Source: Nitrospinia bacterium (GTDB lineage: Bacteria > Nitrospinota > Nitrospinia > Nitrospinales > JAJDAT01). Taken from it: a DNA stretch of 64,000 nt. Location: the NCBI GenBank assembly GCA_029261715.1, contig JAJDAT010000016.1, forward strand, positions 237,885 to 301,884, written 5' to 3'. Within the stretch, counting starts at the first letter, position 1. Each line of letters starts with the position of its first letter. Shown piece after piece: positions 8,312 to 15,836 of this stretch. The translations under genes and the position numbers were made by a program. A model generated the notes under the pieces. That model worked only from the letters and a program-made list of their open reading frames with translations. It did no database searches and was not told the DNA's origin.

Positions 8312-9133
8312 ATGAGATTAATTATGAAGTTAACTTTTTACAAGTGTTTGATGTTTTTTATATTAGCTTTTTCTTATAGTTCAGCTTTTGGAGGAGATTC
8401 AAAATATCCATATGTTGCTCTTTTATATGCGCCAGATAAAAATGTTAAATTAGAAGTAAAATGCGATTTAATTTCCAACACAAAAATGACTTGTGACTTC
8501 AAGCAAATTTCGGTTACTAAAATAGGTAAAGCAGAAGATCTTAAAAAACTTCTAAGGCAAGGAGTTAAAGAGCTCGAAAAAAGCATGGGTGCAAGCAAAG
8601 GACCGTTTGATGAAAAATTTTGTTCAAATACTAAATCTTCTCTTGACTCAATTAAAACAGGAAAGATGCCTCAAAAGGCTGACGCCATAAAATTCAAAAA
8701 CTTCTTAACCAAGGTAAAAGCTAATTCCCGCCATCGATCAGATTTTATAAATTTATTAGAAATCACATTAAAGGTTTGCGACGATCCTTCCCAAATAAAC
8801 ATTGAATCTATGATTAGATTAACGCATGACAAGCAAATGAGAACCTGCAGAATAAACACTTCTGATTGGAGTGAAACTTTTATACCTTCAGCTAAAGGAA
8901 CTCAATGGACTAGCAATAAAGGCCCGGTGGGAGAATGTGGAATTATTGACATTGGGGTATTTAAAAAAACTACTGAGAATTTTTGGACTTATGAATCTAA
9001 TAGAATAGTAACCAACAAAAAAGGGAAATGGGCTATGGGGCAATTGAGTTGCGGAGAAAGGGAATACAAATCATTTTATGATTGGAGAAGTTCAGAAAAC
9101 TTTTTAGGCTGTGATTATATTGAAGGAATGTAG
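8312..9133 (+). CDS. Secreted protein of unknown function
   Basis: An N-terminal signal peptide (hydrophobic core CLMFFILAFSYSSAFG) is followed by a mature domain with spaced cysteines (CDL, TCDF, FCSN, VCDD, TCRI, GECG, LSCGE, GCDY) that could form disulfides in the periplasm. No known family is recognised. A second ATG at 8324 gives a shorter, equally good signal peptide; neither start has a strong ribosome site. It ends convergently with the 232-aa gene. Confidence 0.55.
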   Translation: MRLIMKLTFYKCLMFFILAFSYSSAFGGDSKYPYVALLYAPDKNVKLEVKCDLISNTKMTCDFKQISVTKIGKAEDLKKLLRQGVKELEKSMGASKGPFDEKFCSNTKSSLDSIKTGKMPQKADAIKFKNFLTKVKANSRHRSDFINLLEITLKVCDDPSQINIESMIRLTHDKQMRTCRINTSDWSETFIPSAKGTQWTSNKGPVGECGIIDIGVFKKTTENFWTYESNRIVTNKKGKWAMGQLSCGEREYKSFYDWRSSENFLGCDYIEGM

Positions 9134-9164
9134 TTTCCTAAAATACCTTCCATTAATTTTTCCA

Positions 9165-9863
9165 TTAAAGCCCCGAAGTATCATTTTCCTTTTTCTCTTT
9201 CTTTGCTTTTAATTTCTTTTCTACCTTTTCTTTTTCTATCCTAGCTTGGTCTTGTAATTTGAAGTGAAGGTATGAAATAGATAGTTCGTCTTTAAATTTT
9301 TTATTAACATTACACCGTACTCTTATTCCGGCTTTCGCCTGGTTGATTAAAATAAACGAACTCGATTTATTTGAAACTCTTCCATATTTTTTTGTAAGTA
9401 TTTTTTCTAAGTTCTTTAATTCATTGGAACAATCAGTCATGGAGCTCACGATACCTGCTGCACTCACTCCATATACCTCTCTACCTTTTGGCGTTACCGT
9501 CACCATATATTTTGAAAAGACTTTGTATGGCTTTGTAGGTTTGAAGTAATAAGCTGTATCTTTGACCTTTGATTGCGATGGATCCATTCCGTTACTTTTT
9601 ATTATCTCTGTCGTCTCACCAAAGTTAACTCCAAATGCTCCTGTAACCTCTTTGTATTCTTCTGGCTTCTTAATCTCAACTTCAATTGGTACATCTTCAA
9701 ACTTTGGTTCCTCCTTTGCCGGTTTCTTAACCTCAATACTCTCTTCGTTAAAATGAGGATGAGGATTATTAGTCTTACCATGGGAAACTCCAGGGTTGAT
9801 ATTTGGAGCCCCAATTATGCTATAATTTGGGAAGTTTTTATATACCAAAATATCTAGGGGCAA
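9165..9863 (-). CDS. Hypothetical protein, possibly 5'-truncated
   Basis: The middle contains a compact domain (GAFGVNFGETTEIIKSNGMD ... YMVTVTPKGREVYGV ... ELKNLEKILTKKYG) resembling small periplasmic alpha/beta proteins. The end is a Lys/Glu coiled coil. The only upstream start is TTG at 9863 without ribosome site, immediately after a stop codon, and the N-terminal 45 residues are unstructured. I suspect the original 5' end (perhaps a signal peptide) was lost when the divergent 9866 gene joined here. No function assigned. Confidence 0.45.
   Translation of the reverse strand: MPLDILVYKNFPNYSIIGAPNINPGVSHGKTNNPHPHFNEESIEVKKPAKEEPKFEDVPIEVEIKKPEEYKEVTGAFGVNFGETTEIIKSNGMDPSQSKVKDTAYYFKPTKPYKVFSKYMVTVTPKGREVYGVSAAGIVSSMTDCSNELKNLEKILTKKYGRVSNKSSSFILINQAKAGIRVRCNVNKKFKDELSISYLHFKLQDQARIEKEKVEKKLKAKKEKKENDTSGL
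9796..9826 (+). promoter_or_regulatory. Extended -10 promoter for the 9866 module
   Basis: TGCTATAAT at 9818-9826 is a perfect extended -10, with TTGATA at 9796-9801 (19-base spacer) as a plausible -35. Transcription would start near 9833, about 30 bases before the ATG at 9866. Confidence 0.55.
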
Positions 9864-9865
9864 TT

Positions 9866-10603
9866 ATGGAATTTGCGGATTTATTTCATGACAAAGACGA
9901 AATTATTGAGTTTCTTGAATCAGAAAATCGTAATCTACTTATTACTTCTATACATGCAGGTTTTGAACATAGATTTTTAGATTTTTTCCAAAAACCCATT
10001 AGAGATTTAAATATTAAAATGGTGCGGGTGTACGAGGCAACAAATTTTATAGAGATCTTTAAACGTCTACCATCCTCCAAACTGCCTTCACAAAAAAAAA
10101 GCGCATCCACACCTTTAACTCTAATAGCTTTATCTGGAATCAACAATTTATCTACGAAGGAATTTTCAATTATTACCGAAATCGTTAAACAGCCATTTTT
10201 TAATAAAAATAACTTTAAGGTTTTGGCTTTGGAAGGTTGGAAACTAAAGATAGGCACTAGAAAAAATCCCGATTATTTAAAGAATCAAGATAATCTATTT
10301 GGTTCATTTGATCTATGGGATCAAAAGTCACCAGCTTCCATATGGGATAGAATTCCAATCCATAAAAATGATGGAATAATTTCAAATCAACTTATAACCC
10401 CCCACCTTCATGGGCAATTATATATTAAATTTGAATCGGACAATCTCATTATTGATTTTGACCCCGAAATGGTTGATCAAGATGACATAGTGGAGCTTCT
10501 TGTCACTTTAGACGAAATTTATAAACTTCTTGGCGGATCCGAACTAGTAATACATGAAGAAGAACATGAATTTTCGCCTACTGAATCATTGGTTAAATCA
10601 TGA
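9866..10603 (+). CDS. Uncharacterised protein, first gene of a coupled pair
   Basis: I start at ATG 9866, five bases after AGGGG and downstream of the promoter at 9796-9826; the longer open frame back to 9803 runs through the promoter. The 245-aa product begins MEFADLFHDKDEIIEFL and has alternating beta/alpha segments (NLLITSIHAG, TLIALSGINNL, FKVLALEGWKLKIG) like a nucleotide-binding Rossmann fold, but has no Walker A. The tail (about 205-230) is acidic. The stop overlaps the next start as ATGA, so both proteins are probably made together. Unknown function; the setting suggests a two-gene defence or conflict module. Confidence 0.6.
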   Translation: MEFADLFHDKDEIIEFLESENRNLLITSIHAGFEHRFLDFFQKPIRDLNIKMVRVYEATNFIEIFKRLPSSKLPSQKKSASTPLTLIALSGINNLSTKEFSIITEIVKQPFFNKNNFKVLALEGWKLKIGTRKNPDYLKNQDNLFGSFDLWDQKSPASIWDRIPIHKNDGIISNQLITPHLHGQLYIKFESDNLIIDFDPEMVDQDDIVELLVTLDEIYKLLGGSELVIHEEEHEFSPTESLVKS

Positions 10604-11205
10604 GTGAAGATTTCGAGGATAATCTACCAATTGATCGCTCCAGAAAACAAATAATTAGACTTACTGTATCTGGAGAACCTGATGGAATATGGGAAATATT
10701 AAAACACAAAATATTCAATTTACTAGATAATCTCTCCCAAAAAATTTCGAATAAATTTAAAACAGATGAAACCATTAAAAAATTTTCAGAACAAGGTCTT
10801 AAATCGGCAGAAGCTATAATTGAAAAGCCAGTTTTACAAAGCGATCTACTGAAGGCAGATATTGCCAAAAAATTTGCCGAGGCAAAAAGAACTGATGCAG
10901 AAGCTCGTTCTATTGAACTTGAAAACGAAGAAAAAGAGCTTCAATTAAACTTAAAGATTAAAAACTTAGAACAAATTTTACTACGGATTAGGGAAAATGG
11001 AGCTCAAATAAAATTTGAACAAAAGAAACATAAAGGGTATTTAACAATAAAAAAAGAAAACATTGCTATAAAGAAAGTGCTTATTCATAATTATGGGCGA
11101 ATTAAAGATTCGTTAAAAAAAATTTCAGACAAAAATTTAATTGAAGATCTTAAAGATTCTTTAGATCAAAACATAGACCTTGATAAAAAACCGCCTGAAG
11201 GCTAG
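10600..11205 (+). CDS. Coiled-coil protein, second gene of a coupled pair
   Basis: Translationally coupled (ATGA) to the preceding gene. The 201-aa protein has an N-terminal stretch with RKQIIRLTVSGEPDG, then a long charged coiled coil from about residue 70 to 130 (KFAEAKRTDAEARSIELENE...), and ends in a Lys/Asp tail. No enzyme motif is seen. It may be the structural or sensor partner of the 9866 product. Confidence 0.6.
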   Translation: MSEDFEDNLPIDRSRKQIIRLTVSGEPDGIWEILKHKIFNLLDNLSQKISNKFKTDETIKKFSEQGLKSAEAIIEKPVLQSDLLKADIAKKFAEAKRTDAEARSIELENEEKELQLNLKIKNLEQILLRIRENGAQIKFEQKKHKGYLTIKKENIAIKKVLIHNYGRIKDSLKKISDKNLIEDLKDSLDQNIDLDKKPPEG

Positions 11206-11307
11206 TATTATTATTCCTTCCCTCGTCCTAGCAGCATCCAATTTCCTGATAATTTCGCGTTTCCTGGTTTGGCTTAAATGGGCAGGTATTTTTAAACTTA
11301 AAGATTA

Positions 11308-11610
11308 CTACTTTCCTTTTTTTTTCTTAGTGTCTTTGGATTTAGATTTTATAAGAGCAAGGTTGTCTTTGGCTAATCTATCTTTAATTTCTTTTTGGAT
11401 TTTTGGATCTTTTTCCAGTGGATCGACTCGCCTTGAATCAATATATTCCTCAAGGTCTGATATCCTATACCTAACCCACTTCCCAATCTTATAAAAAGGG
11501 ATGGGCATCCTGCATAATGACCCTGGGTGGACTCCAAGTATTTTTGCTGCCTCTTGTTTGGTTAGAAATGGTTCTATAGCTTTTGCTTGACCGTCAGTAC
11601 TATCTGCCAT
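11308..11610 (-). CDS. Excisionase/MerR-like helix-turn-helix protein
   Basis: Residues 13-55 form the HTH_17/excisionase domain: FLTKQEAAKILGVHPGSL, then FYKIGKWVRYRISDLEEYI, with the winged beta hairpin typical of phage Xis/AlpA relatives. A Lys-rich tail follows (DTKKKKGK). It may act as a directionality factor or regulator for the element, although it lies 22 kb from the integrase. An AlpA-like neighbour of similar build is at 31120-31386. Confidence 0.7.
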   Translation of the reverse strand: MADSTDGQAKAIEPFLTKQEAAKILGVHPGSLCRMPIPFYKIGKWVRYRISDLEEYIDSRRVDPLEKDPKIQKEIKDRLAKDNLALIKSKSKDTKKKKGK

Positions 11611-11742
11611 TGCTCTTCCTCGTGTTTTAGTGGATATATGCTATCAGAGGAAATATGACAGAGCAATAAGCGTGGACGCTCTAGGCCATTTTTAGGAATG
11701 AATGGTACTACTCTTTGTGATTTTGACGGAGTGGAAAGGTCT

Positions 11743-12171
11743 TTACATGAGATCGGAATATTGATCATTGTGATCGGCCATATATGAGCCTGAACTCTCT
11801 TCATATATCTCCATTACAAATTTCACTTCACAGCCGGGGCATTTTCTATTGGAGTCATAAGGTTTTTCTGGATTAAACACCAACGGGATAGGATTATTTT
11901 CCTTAATCCAACAACCGGGGCAAAATGGACCTTCCTTCTTTGTTTCGTTTTGATTTTTAATTTCCATCCAGTAAAAACCATTTTCAAGAACCATCGTTTC
12001 CTTGGTTTTTAAGCTTTCTTGGAGGGATTTATTTTCTTCTTTTATAGCTATATTTTCTTCCATTAAATCCATTGCTTGCTTTTGGATATCTATCACTTTT
12101 TTTATCAGTTCGATATTGCCGCCTTTTTGTATAACTTCTAACGCTTGTTTAAGGTCGTCATAGATACTCAT
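11743..12171 (-). CDS. Coiled-coil protein with C-terminal zinc knuckles
   Basis: The first 60 residues are a heptad-patterned helix (IDIQKQAMDLMEENIAIKEE). A Cys-rich module follows with CPGC and a second CPGC spaced by about 27 residues (Trp, Asn and Pro-rich loop), which would bind one zinc. No family recognised. A gene like this is common in phage accessory regions. Confidence 0.55.
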   Translation of the reverse strand: MSIYDDLKQALEVIQKGGNIELIKKVIDIQKQAMDLMEENIAIKEENKSLQESLKTKETMVLENGFYWMEIKNQNETKKEGPFCPGCWIKENNPIPLVFNPEKPYDSNRKCPGCEVKFVMEIYEESSGSYMADHNDQYSDLM

Positions 12172-12225
12172 TTTTGCTCCAATTATTAAGGGAGGGGTAA
12201 GGTTTGATCTAAAAATTAATATAGC

Positions 12226-12381
12226 TCAATTTTTTACTTCTGCAATAGGCCTGGGCTCTTCACCACACCCTAAACACTTACCTGTTGCGGGTCCCTTTGG
12301 CGTTCCGTCTTTGCTTTGAGGCTGCACAAGGACGATATCAGCGAAGCAGTTGTAGCATTTATGTTGAATGAATATGGCCAT
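12226..12381 (-). CDS. Zinc-ribbon small protein, paralogue
   Basis: A 51-codon frame with the same plan as the protein at 3788-3976: HKCYNC near the start and GKCLGC near residue 36, joined by a loop reading GTPKGPATGKC. Its ATG overlaps the stop codon of a remnant of the 6-TM gene (TAATG), and the sequence around the start (GGCCATTATTTAA on the + strand) matches the first locus. Confidence 0.65.
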   Translation of the reverse strand: MAIFIQHKCYNCFADIVLVQPQSKDGTPKGPATGKCLGCGEEPRPIAEVKN

Positions 12382-12416
12382 TATTTAAATACGAACGGCG
12401 CCGCGATTAGGTAGAG
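12381..12416 (-). pseudogene. C-terminal remnant of a second 6-TM gene
   Basis: Twelve codons reading LYLIAAPFVFK-stop match the C-terminus of the 6-TM protein at 5168 (IYLIAAPFVLGK), and the DNA is close over about 30 bases. The remainder of that gene is gone, replaced by the 3' part of the DUF4145 gene. Confidence 0.6.
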
Positions 12417-13048
12417 CCTCGAGCGCCGGAGCCTGACACAATTGTATTTTTCTTTTTTATTTTTGCATTTGCTTTCCCAGGGAACTCATAAATAAATTTT
12501 AACAACATTTCTAAGAATTCAACTAAATCGGTGGCATCTTCTTCTGAGGAAATTTTAATCTCATGGTTGGCATCGTTTCCTTTTTTCCGAATAATGTCCA
12601 CCCATTCAGAGCTATCTGGCGGTACTAAATTTTTACTTACTATAAAGTCAACGTAATCAATAAACCTTCTACCTTCTTTATCTCCTTTTTCCACTGCAAT
12701 ATTCATTAACAATTTACGGCAACATATTACAGATGCGGTATAGGCGTTTACTCCAATGCAATTTCTTGCTTCGTTATACAGTTGATTTATATTTTCTGGA
12801 ACATGTTCGACTGAATTACCATATTTAGGGCCTGGAAATTGTTTACTAGAATCATTTATAAAAGTTGGTTTCCCGCAATGGTAACAAATATAAATATAGC
12901 CCAGCCTTTCATTCGTACCACCTTTGTCAGGCTTACGCTGCCCAGAGTACCCTTCATTGGAGCATATTTTTTTATCGCAATAATGACAAATGTATTCTTT
13001 CGAGCCTAGCCGAGTATATTCACTCCACATCAAGCCTACTTTTCCCAT
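12407..13048 (-). CDS. DUF4145-domain protein
   Basis: Two zinc-binding pairs lie at the N-terminus (CHYC and CYHCG), then the DUF4145 helical domain: ARNCIGVNAYTASVICCRKL, FIDYVDFI, WVDIIRKKGNDANHEI, and EFLEMLLKFIYEFP. DUF4145 occurs alone and fused to restriction or effector domains in defence loci; the biochemical role is not known. The last residues (GSGARGST) are encoded within the remnant of the 6-TM gene, so the C-terminus has been replaced by recombination. Confidence 0.75.
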   Translation of the reverse strand: MGKVGLMWSEYTRLGSKEYICHYCDKKICSNEGYSGQRKPDKGGTNERLGYIYICYHCGKPTFINDSSKQFPGPKYGNSVEHVPENINQLYNEARNCIGVNAYTASVICCRKLLMNIAVEKGDKEGRRFIDYVDFIVSKNLVPPDSSEWVDIIRKKGNDANHEIKISSEEDATDLVEFLEMLLKFIYEFPGKANAKIKKKNTIVSGSGARGST

Positions 13049-13142
13049 GAAATCTCTCGATTGTTAACTGTTTCAATCATTTTTTTGACCTAAAGAAAAG
13101 ATTACATTGATTTATTAATTTCGTAAACACCTTTTTTTGGCA

Positions 13143-13173
13143 TAAAAAAACCGGACCCCGTGAAAGGCCCGGT
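13143..13173 (-). terminator. Rho-independent terminator of the 14182-13189 operon
   Basis: On the minus strand ACCGGGCC pairs with GGTCCGGT across an eight-base loop and is followed by a run of T. It lies just downstream of the gene ending at 13189. Confidence 0.85.
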
Positions 13174-13188
13174 CTCTATGAGTTGGTA

Positions 13189-13602
13189 TTAGTTGGAGCT
13201 ACTATCACCAATAAAGGGAAGCTTTGGCTTTAGGTTTTCTAGCCTTTCTAACCTTGCATCCAAATACATTATCTTAGCGTCCAACTTGTCGATTAGACCT
13301 TGGTCGCCGCTAGGAGGCGTTTCCTCGTTTTTTAGTCGCTTATATATACGATCTTCCATAAATATTAGAACGCTTTGCAAGGATGATATCTTGGATTCTA
13401 TCTCTTCCGTTCTATTTTCAAGGTGCGCTTCTTGGTAATACATATGCTCTAGAATTCGTTGAAAGCACACCTTAATAAGTTCCTTTTTTTCTGATACATC
13501 TATCCCATTTTCCTTTAGGTCGGACTCAATCCACTCAAAGTAAGCTTGTGCCATTGTTTCAGCTTCCCCCTTTGCGCTTTCCTTTTGGCTTTCACTTAAC
13601 AT
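13189..13602 (-). CDS. Coiled-coil accessory protein
   Basis: This 137-aa protein is nearly all helix: a first helical part with AYFEWIESDLKENGIDV, then two heptad segments (EEIESKISSLQSVLIFMEDRI and AKIMYLDARLERLENL). No catalytic motif. It is the last gene of a three-gene leftward operon, starting seven bases inside the end of the 57-aa gene and followed by a terminator. Probably a phage/MGE accessory protein; role unknown. Confidence 0.6.
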   Translation of the reverse strand: MLSESQKESAKGEAETMAQAYFEWIESDLKENGIDVSEKKELIKVCFQRILEHMYYQEAHLENRTEEIESKISSLQSVLIFMEDRIYKRLKNEETPPSGDQGLIDKLDAKIMYLDARLERLENLKPKLPFIGDSSSN

Positions 13603-13769
13603 GATTTACCCCCTCTCAAAACACGGAAAGGATTTTTCCTTGGTACCCGTTTATGGGTTACGGTTTTTTTGTGACTTAATTTTTCTAAAGCCTCTATGAG
13701 TAATATATTTTCTTGTTGGACTTCTATAACTTGCCTTTGAGTTTCTATTAATTCTTTTCCAAGGCTCAT
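13596..13769 (-). CDS. Small coiled-coil protein (57 aa)
   Basis: The frame begins MSLGKELIETQRQVIEVQQE, a short amphipathic helix, and ends in a basic tail (VTHKRVPRKNPFRVLRGGK) suited to nucleic-acid binding. It overlaps its upstream neighbour by ATGA and its downstream neighbour by seven bases, which strongly supports translation. Confidence 0.65.
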   Translation of the reverse strand: MSLGKELIETQRQVIEVQQENILLIEALEKLSHKKTVTHKRVPRKNPFRVLRGGKSC

Positions 13770-14182
13770 GACTGGCCTCCAATCTTTACGGGAAGCTTAA
13801 CTATTTTTTGACCTTTAGTTGTCTTAGCGTTCTTCCTGGTCCTCGCGGTCAATTGCGCTATCTCTTTGTCCCTTTGATTGATTCTCTCCTCAAGCGCCCC
13901 ACATTCCTTGGCCGCTTCTGTTAATTTTTCAACGTGTTTCGTTATTCTGCATTTCCCGTCAATCCTCTTTTCAAGGCTTATAATGGCCTCACGTTGAACC
14001 GTTAATAGAGCGATCACGGTACCCATTAAAGATAATTCCATTTCTTTTGGGATCTCGTAGTTATGTGCTTCCTTCAAGCTCTCTCTAAGCGATACGAATA
14101 GATTGCCGCCATATTCAACGGCTTCTTTTACCGCTCTACCTTGCTCTTCTTTCGTCAATCCTGCGTTTAATTGTTTTAACAT
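13766..14182 (-). CDS. Hypothetical helical protein, first of three
   Basis: A 138-aa protein with helical blocks EQGRAVKEAVEYGGNL, LMGTVIALLTVQREAIISL and a C-terminal coiled coil with KLTEAAKECGALEERI, closing in a Lys-rich tail. No family recognised. Its ATG has GGAG upstream. It is preceded by a structured leader region (14222-14345) and by a consensus promoter at 14379-14406. Confidence 0.6.
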   Translation of the reverse strand: MLKQLNAGLTKEEQGRAVKEAVEYGGNLFVSLRESLKEAHNYEIPKEMELSLMGTVIALLTVQREAIISLEKRIDGKCRITKHVEKLTEAAKECGALEERINQRDKEIAQLTARTRKNAKTTKGQKIVKLPVKIGGQS

Positions 14183-14221
14183 CGTTTGTTACTCCTTAGT
14201 TTTCTACTCAATAGAAAAAGC

Positions 14222-14286
14222 CCATAAGTGGTTGAGTACGGATACTAAGAACCGCTCGCGTCCTCACGGATAGCGAACACTTATGG
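14222..14286 (-). ncRNA. Large hairpin in the leader of the 14182 operon
   Basis: A perfect 9-base inverted repeat, CCATAAGTG/CACTTATGG, closes a 65-base element that contains further pairing (CGCT/AGCG). Both flanks are T-rich in the 3' direction (GCTTTTTCT on the minus strand, ACAATATTTTTT on the plus strand), so it could act as a terminator-like or regulatory structure on either strand. Placed in the minus-strand leader by context. Confidence 0.4.
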
Positions 14287-14318
14287 ACAATATTTTTTCC
14301 CGCTCAAATTTTAGACAC

Positions 14319-14345
14319 AAAAAAACCCGCAATTAGGCCTGCGGG
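14319..14345 (-). terminator. Intrinsic terminator within the leader
   Basis: On the minus strand CCCGCA/TGCGGG closes an eight-base loop and is followed by TTTTTTT. It lies about 30-50 bases downstream of the consensus promoter at 14379-14406, so most transcripts should end here unless the terminator is bypassed. Confidence 0.75.
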
Positions 14346-14378
14346 GATCTTTGGCCCTTAGTATTTCACTCAAGAGCA

Positions 14379-14406
14379 ATTATAGTCCTTTTCGGGAATC
14401 TGTCAA
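14379..14406 (-). promoter_or_regulatory. Consensus sigma70 promoter facing left
   Basis: Minus strand TTGACA (14401-14406), 16-base spacer, TATAAT (14379-14384): both hexamers match consensus. It would produce a roughly 50-base RNA ending at the 14319 terminator, with read-through into the 14182 operon. Confidence 0.75.
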
Positions 14407-14414
14407 CTTTTTTT

Positions 14415-14444
14415 GTTTACTAGCGGTAAACTTTCTATTATAAT
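14415..14444 (+). promoter_or_regulatory. higBA promoter and operator
   Basis: TTTACT (14416-14421), 17-base spacer, TATAAT (14439-14444). The palindrome GTTTAC-5-GTAAAC (14415-14431) overlaps the -35, as expected for autorepression by the HigA antitoxin. The start codon at 14452 is only eight bases from the -10, so the higB mRNA is probably leaderless. Confidence 0.6.
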
Positions 14445-14451
14445 GTTTCTT

Positions 14452-14742
14452 ATGAGAGTTTTTAACCTTAGTACGTTAAAGAAGTTTTGGACGAAACACC
14501 CTGATTCTAAAACCTCTTTGGCTGCCTGGTATAAGCTCACAGAGAAAGCCGAATGGAAAAACCATCAATCGGTCAAGAAACAATTTAGCAAAGCTCGTTT
14601 TGTAGAAGATAAAATCATCTTTAATATTTGTAATAATAATTACCGTTTAATTGTGAAGGTGGATTATAACTTTAAAGCGGTATTTATCAAGTTTCTCGGA
14701 ACACATAAGCAATACGATAAGATCGACGTTAACGAGCTATAG
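14452..14742 (+). CDS. higB: HigB-family mRNA interferase toxin
   Basis: The 96-aa protein opens MRVFNLSTLKKFWTKHPDS and continues with SLAAWYKLTEKAEWKN, the usual HigB plan, and ends with the RelE-fold strand block YRLIVKVDYNFKAVFIKFLGTH. In this family the toxin cleaves mRNA on the ribosome and is neutralised by HigA. I choose the ATG at 14452 because the family start is MR and the promoter -10 lies at 14439-14444; the open frame further upstream runs through the promoter. The higA gene follows after eight bases. Confidence 0.88.
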   Translation: MRVFNLSTLKKFWTKHPDSKTSLAAWYKLTEKAEWKNHQSVKKQFSKARFVEDKIIFNICNNNYRLIVKVDYNFKAVFIKFLGTHKQYDKIDVNEL

Positions 14743-14750
14743 AGGACGTT

Positions 14751-15128
14751 ATGGAAATCCTACCAGTAAAGAACGCCAAGACGCTAAAACGCGCATTAGG
14801 GCAAATAGACGGGCTATGGGGATCTAAACCAGGCACCAAGAAGGGAAACCAGCTTGAAATCCTTATGACTCTTGTGGAGGTCTACGAAAAGAAAACTATC
14901 AAGTTTCCAAAATTAAAACCTGTCGATATCGTCAAGTTTCACATGGAGCAAAACGAAATGAAGGATAAAGATTTGATGCCATATATCGGTTCTAAAGGTC
15001 TCGTTTCACAGGTATTAAATGGCAAAAAACCACTCTCTCTTGCAATGGTCCGTAAGCTAAAGACGGGTTTAGGGATACCCGCCGATTTGCTTATTGAGGA
15101 AGTAGGGCTTGAGAGCATAGCCGTTTAA
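14751..15128 (+). CDS. higA: HigA-family antitoxin with HTH
   Basis: The 125-aa protein has the HigA N-terminal toxin-binding part (NQLEILMTLVEVYEKKTIKF) and a C-terminal XRE-type helix-turn-helix (DLMPYIGSKGLVSQVLNGKKPLS, then VRKLKTGLGIPADLL). It neutralises HigB and should repress the shared promoter by binding the palindrome at 14415-14431. The toxin-before-antitoxin order is typical of higBA. Such pairs stabilise mobile elements. Confidence 0.88.
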   Translation: MEILPVKNAKTLKRALGQIDGLWGSKPGTKKGNQLEILMTLVEVYEKKTIKFPKLKPVDIVKFHMEQNEMKDKDLMPYIGSKGLVSQVLNGKKPLSLAMVRKLKTGLGIPADLLIEEVGLESIAV

Positions 15129-15145
15129 CGCTTCCAAATCACTCT

Positions 15146-15406
15146 ATGTGCCTCCCTGAATTGCTCACTTCTGAAAACGTTAATTCATTTGGGTTAACTC
15201 TCGATATTATCGGCGTGTGGCTTTTGTTTTACTACCGAGCAAAGGTAGATGATATTAAAAACCCAGTAGGAAATGAAATGTTTGGTATTTCAGGCTCTTT
15301 TGTAGCGTCTGAAAGCGGTAAAAAAAGAGACCGTCTTTCTAAATGGAGTTTAAGTTTAATTATTGTCGGCTTTGTTCTTCAGATAGCTAGCAATTACATA
15401 GGTTGA
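15146..15406 (+). CDS. Small membrane protein (two TM)
   Basis: An 86-aa protein with two hydrophobic segments (about 14-29, LTLDIIGVWLLFYY; and about 66-83, WSLSLIIVGFVLQIAS) around a polar loop. No family recognised. It lies 17 bases after higA in the same direction and could be co-transcribed with it. Confidence 0.5.
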   Translation: MCLPELLTSENVNSFGLTLDIIGVWLLFYYRAKVDDIKNPVGNEMFGISGSFVASESGKKRDRLSKWSLSLIIVGFVLQIASNYIG

Positions 15407-15455
15407 TACGCTACTCCCCCTTGAAACTTTCCGCAATCGCCCTTATATTGGATAC

Positions 15456-15617
15456 ATGCCTAAACCCACCCACAAGACCTATCTTCCGTACAATCAACCA
15501 ATCATTGAAATAAAAGAAAAGCCCAAAGGAACAGTATTAACCGTATTCATAAGGGCTTTTATATTTGTTGCTCTTTTCAAGCTATTTACCTGGACCTATA
15601 AAGCAATTTCAGGTTAA
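15456..15617 (+). CDS. Small single-TM protein (53 aa)
   Basis: The frame starts MPKPTHKTYLPYNQP and has one transmembrane segment (about 28-45, TVFIRAFIFVALFKLF) near the C-terminus. It lies in the same direction as the preceding small membrane protein. A lone small frame with a clear hydrophobic helix; support is moderate at best. Confidence 0.4.
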   Translation: MPKPTHKTYLPYNQPIIEIKEKPKGTVLTVFIRAFIFVALFKLFTWTYKAISG

Positions 15618-15836
15618 AACTTAACTCTGTCTATCGCGTCTTGCAGTCCCGTTATCGTGGCCCCTTTTGTTGCAGACAAAAGAAATATATGCCCTGGGTG
15701 TGCTGTTGTCAGGGGCTAGGGGGAAGATATTGGTAGGACGTTGGGGATATTTCTAAATTATGCTATTATTTTGTATTCAAAAAAAAACATCTTTTCTTAC
15801 TCGAAACATACATCGTTTTATAGGATTGATATATAA

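Noticed and set aside
11574..11804. 76-codon minus frame overlapping the 5' end of the excisionase-like gene and the 3' end of the next
   Set aside because: It overlaps two better frames at both ends and has no ribosome site or recognisable domain; likely a shadow.
15620..15712. Minus-strand stretch reading LTTAHPGHIFLLSATKG ... LQDAIDRVKF-stop
   Set aside because: It looks like the C-terminus of a lost gene but is preceded by a stop, has no start codon, and I cannot name the family. Treated as a possible scrap only.
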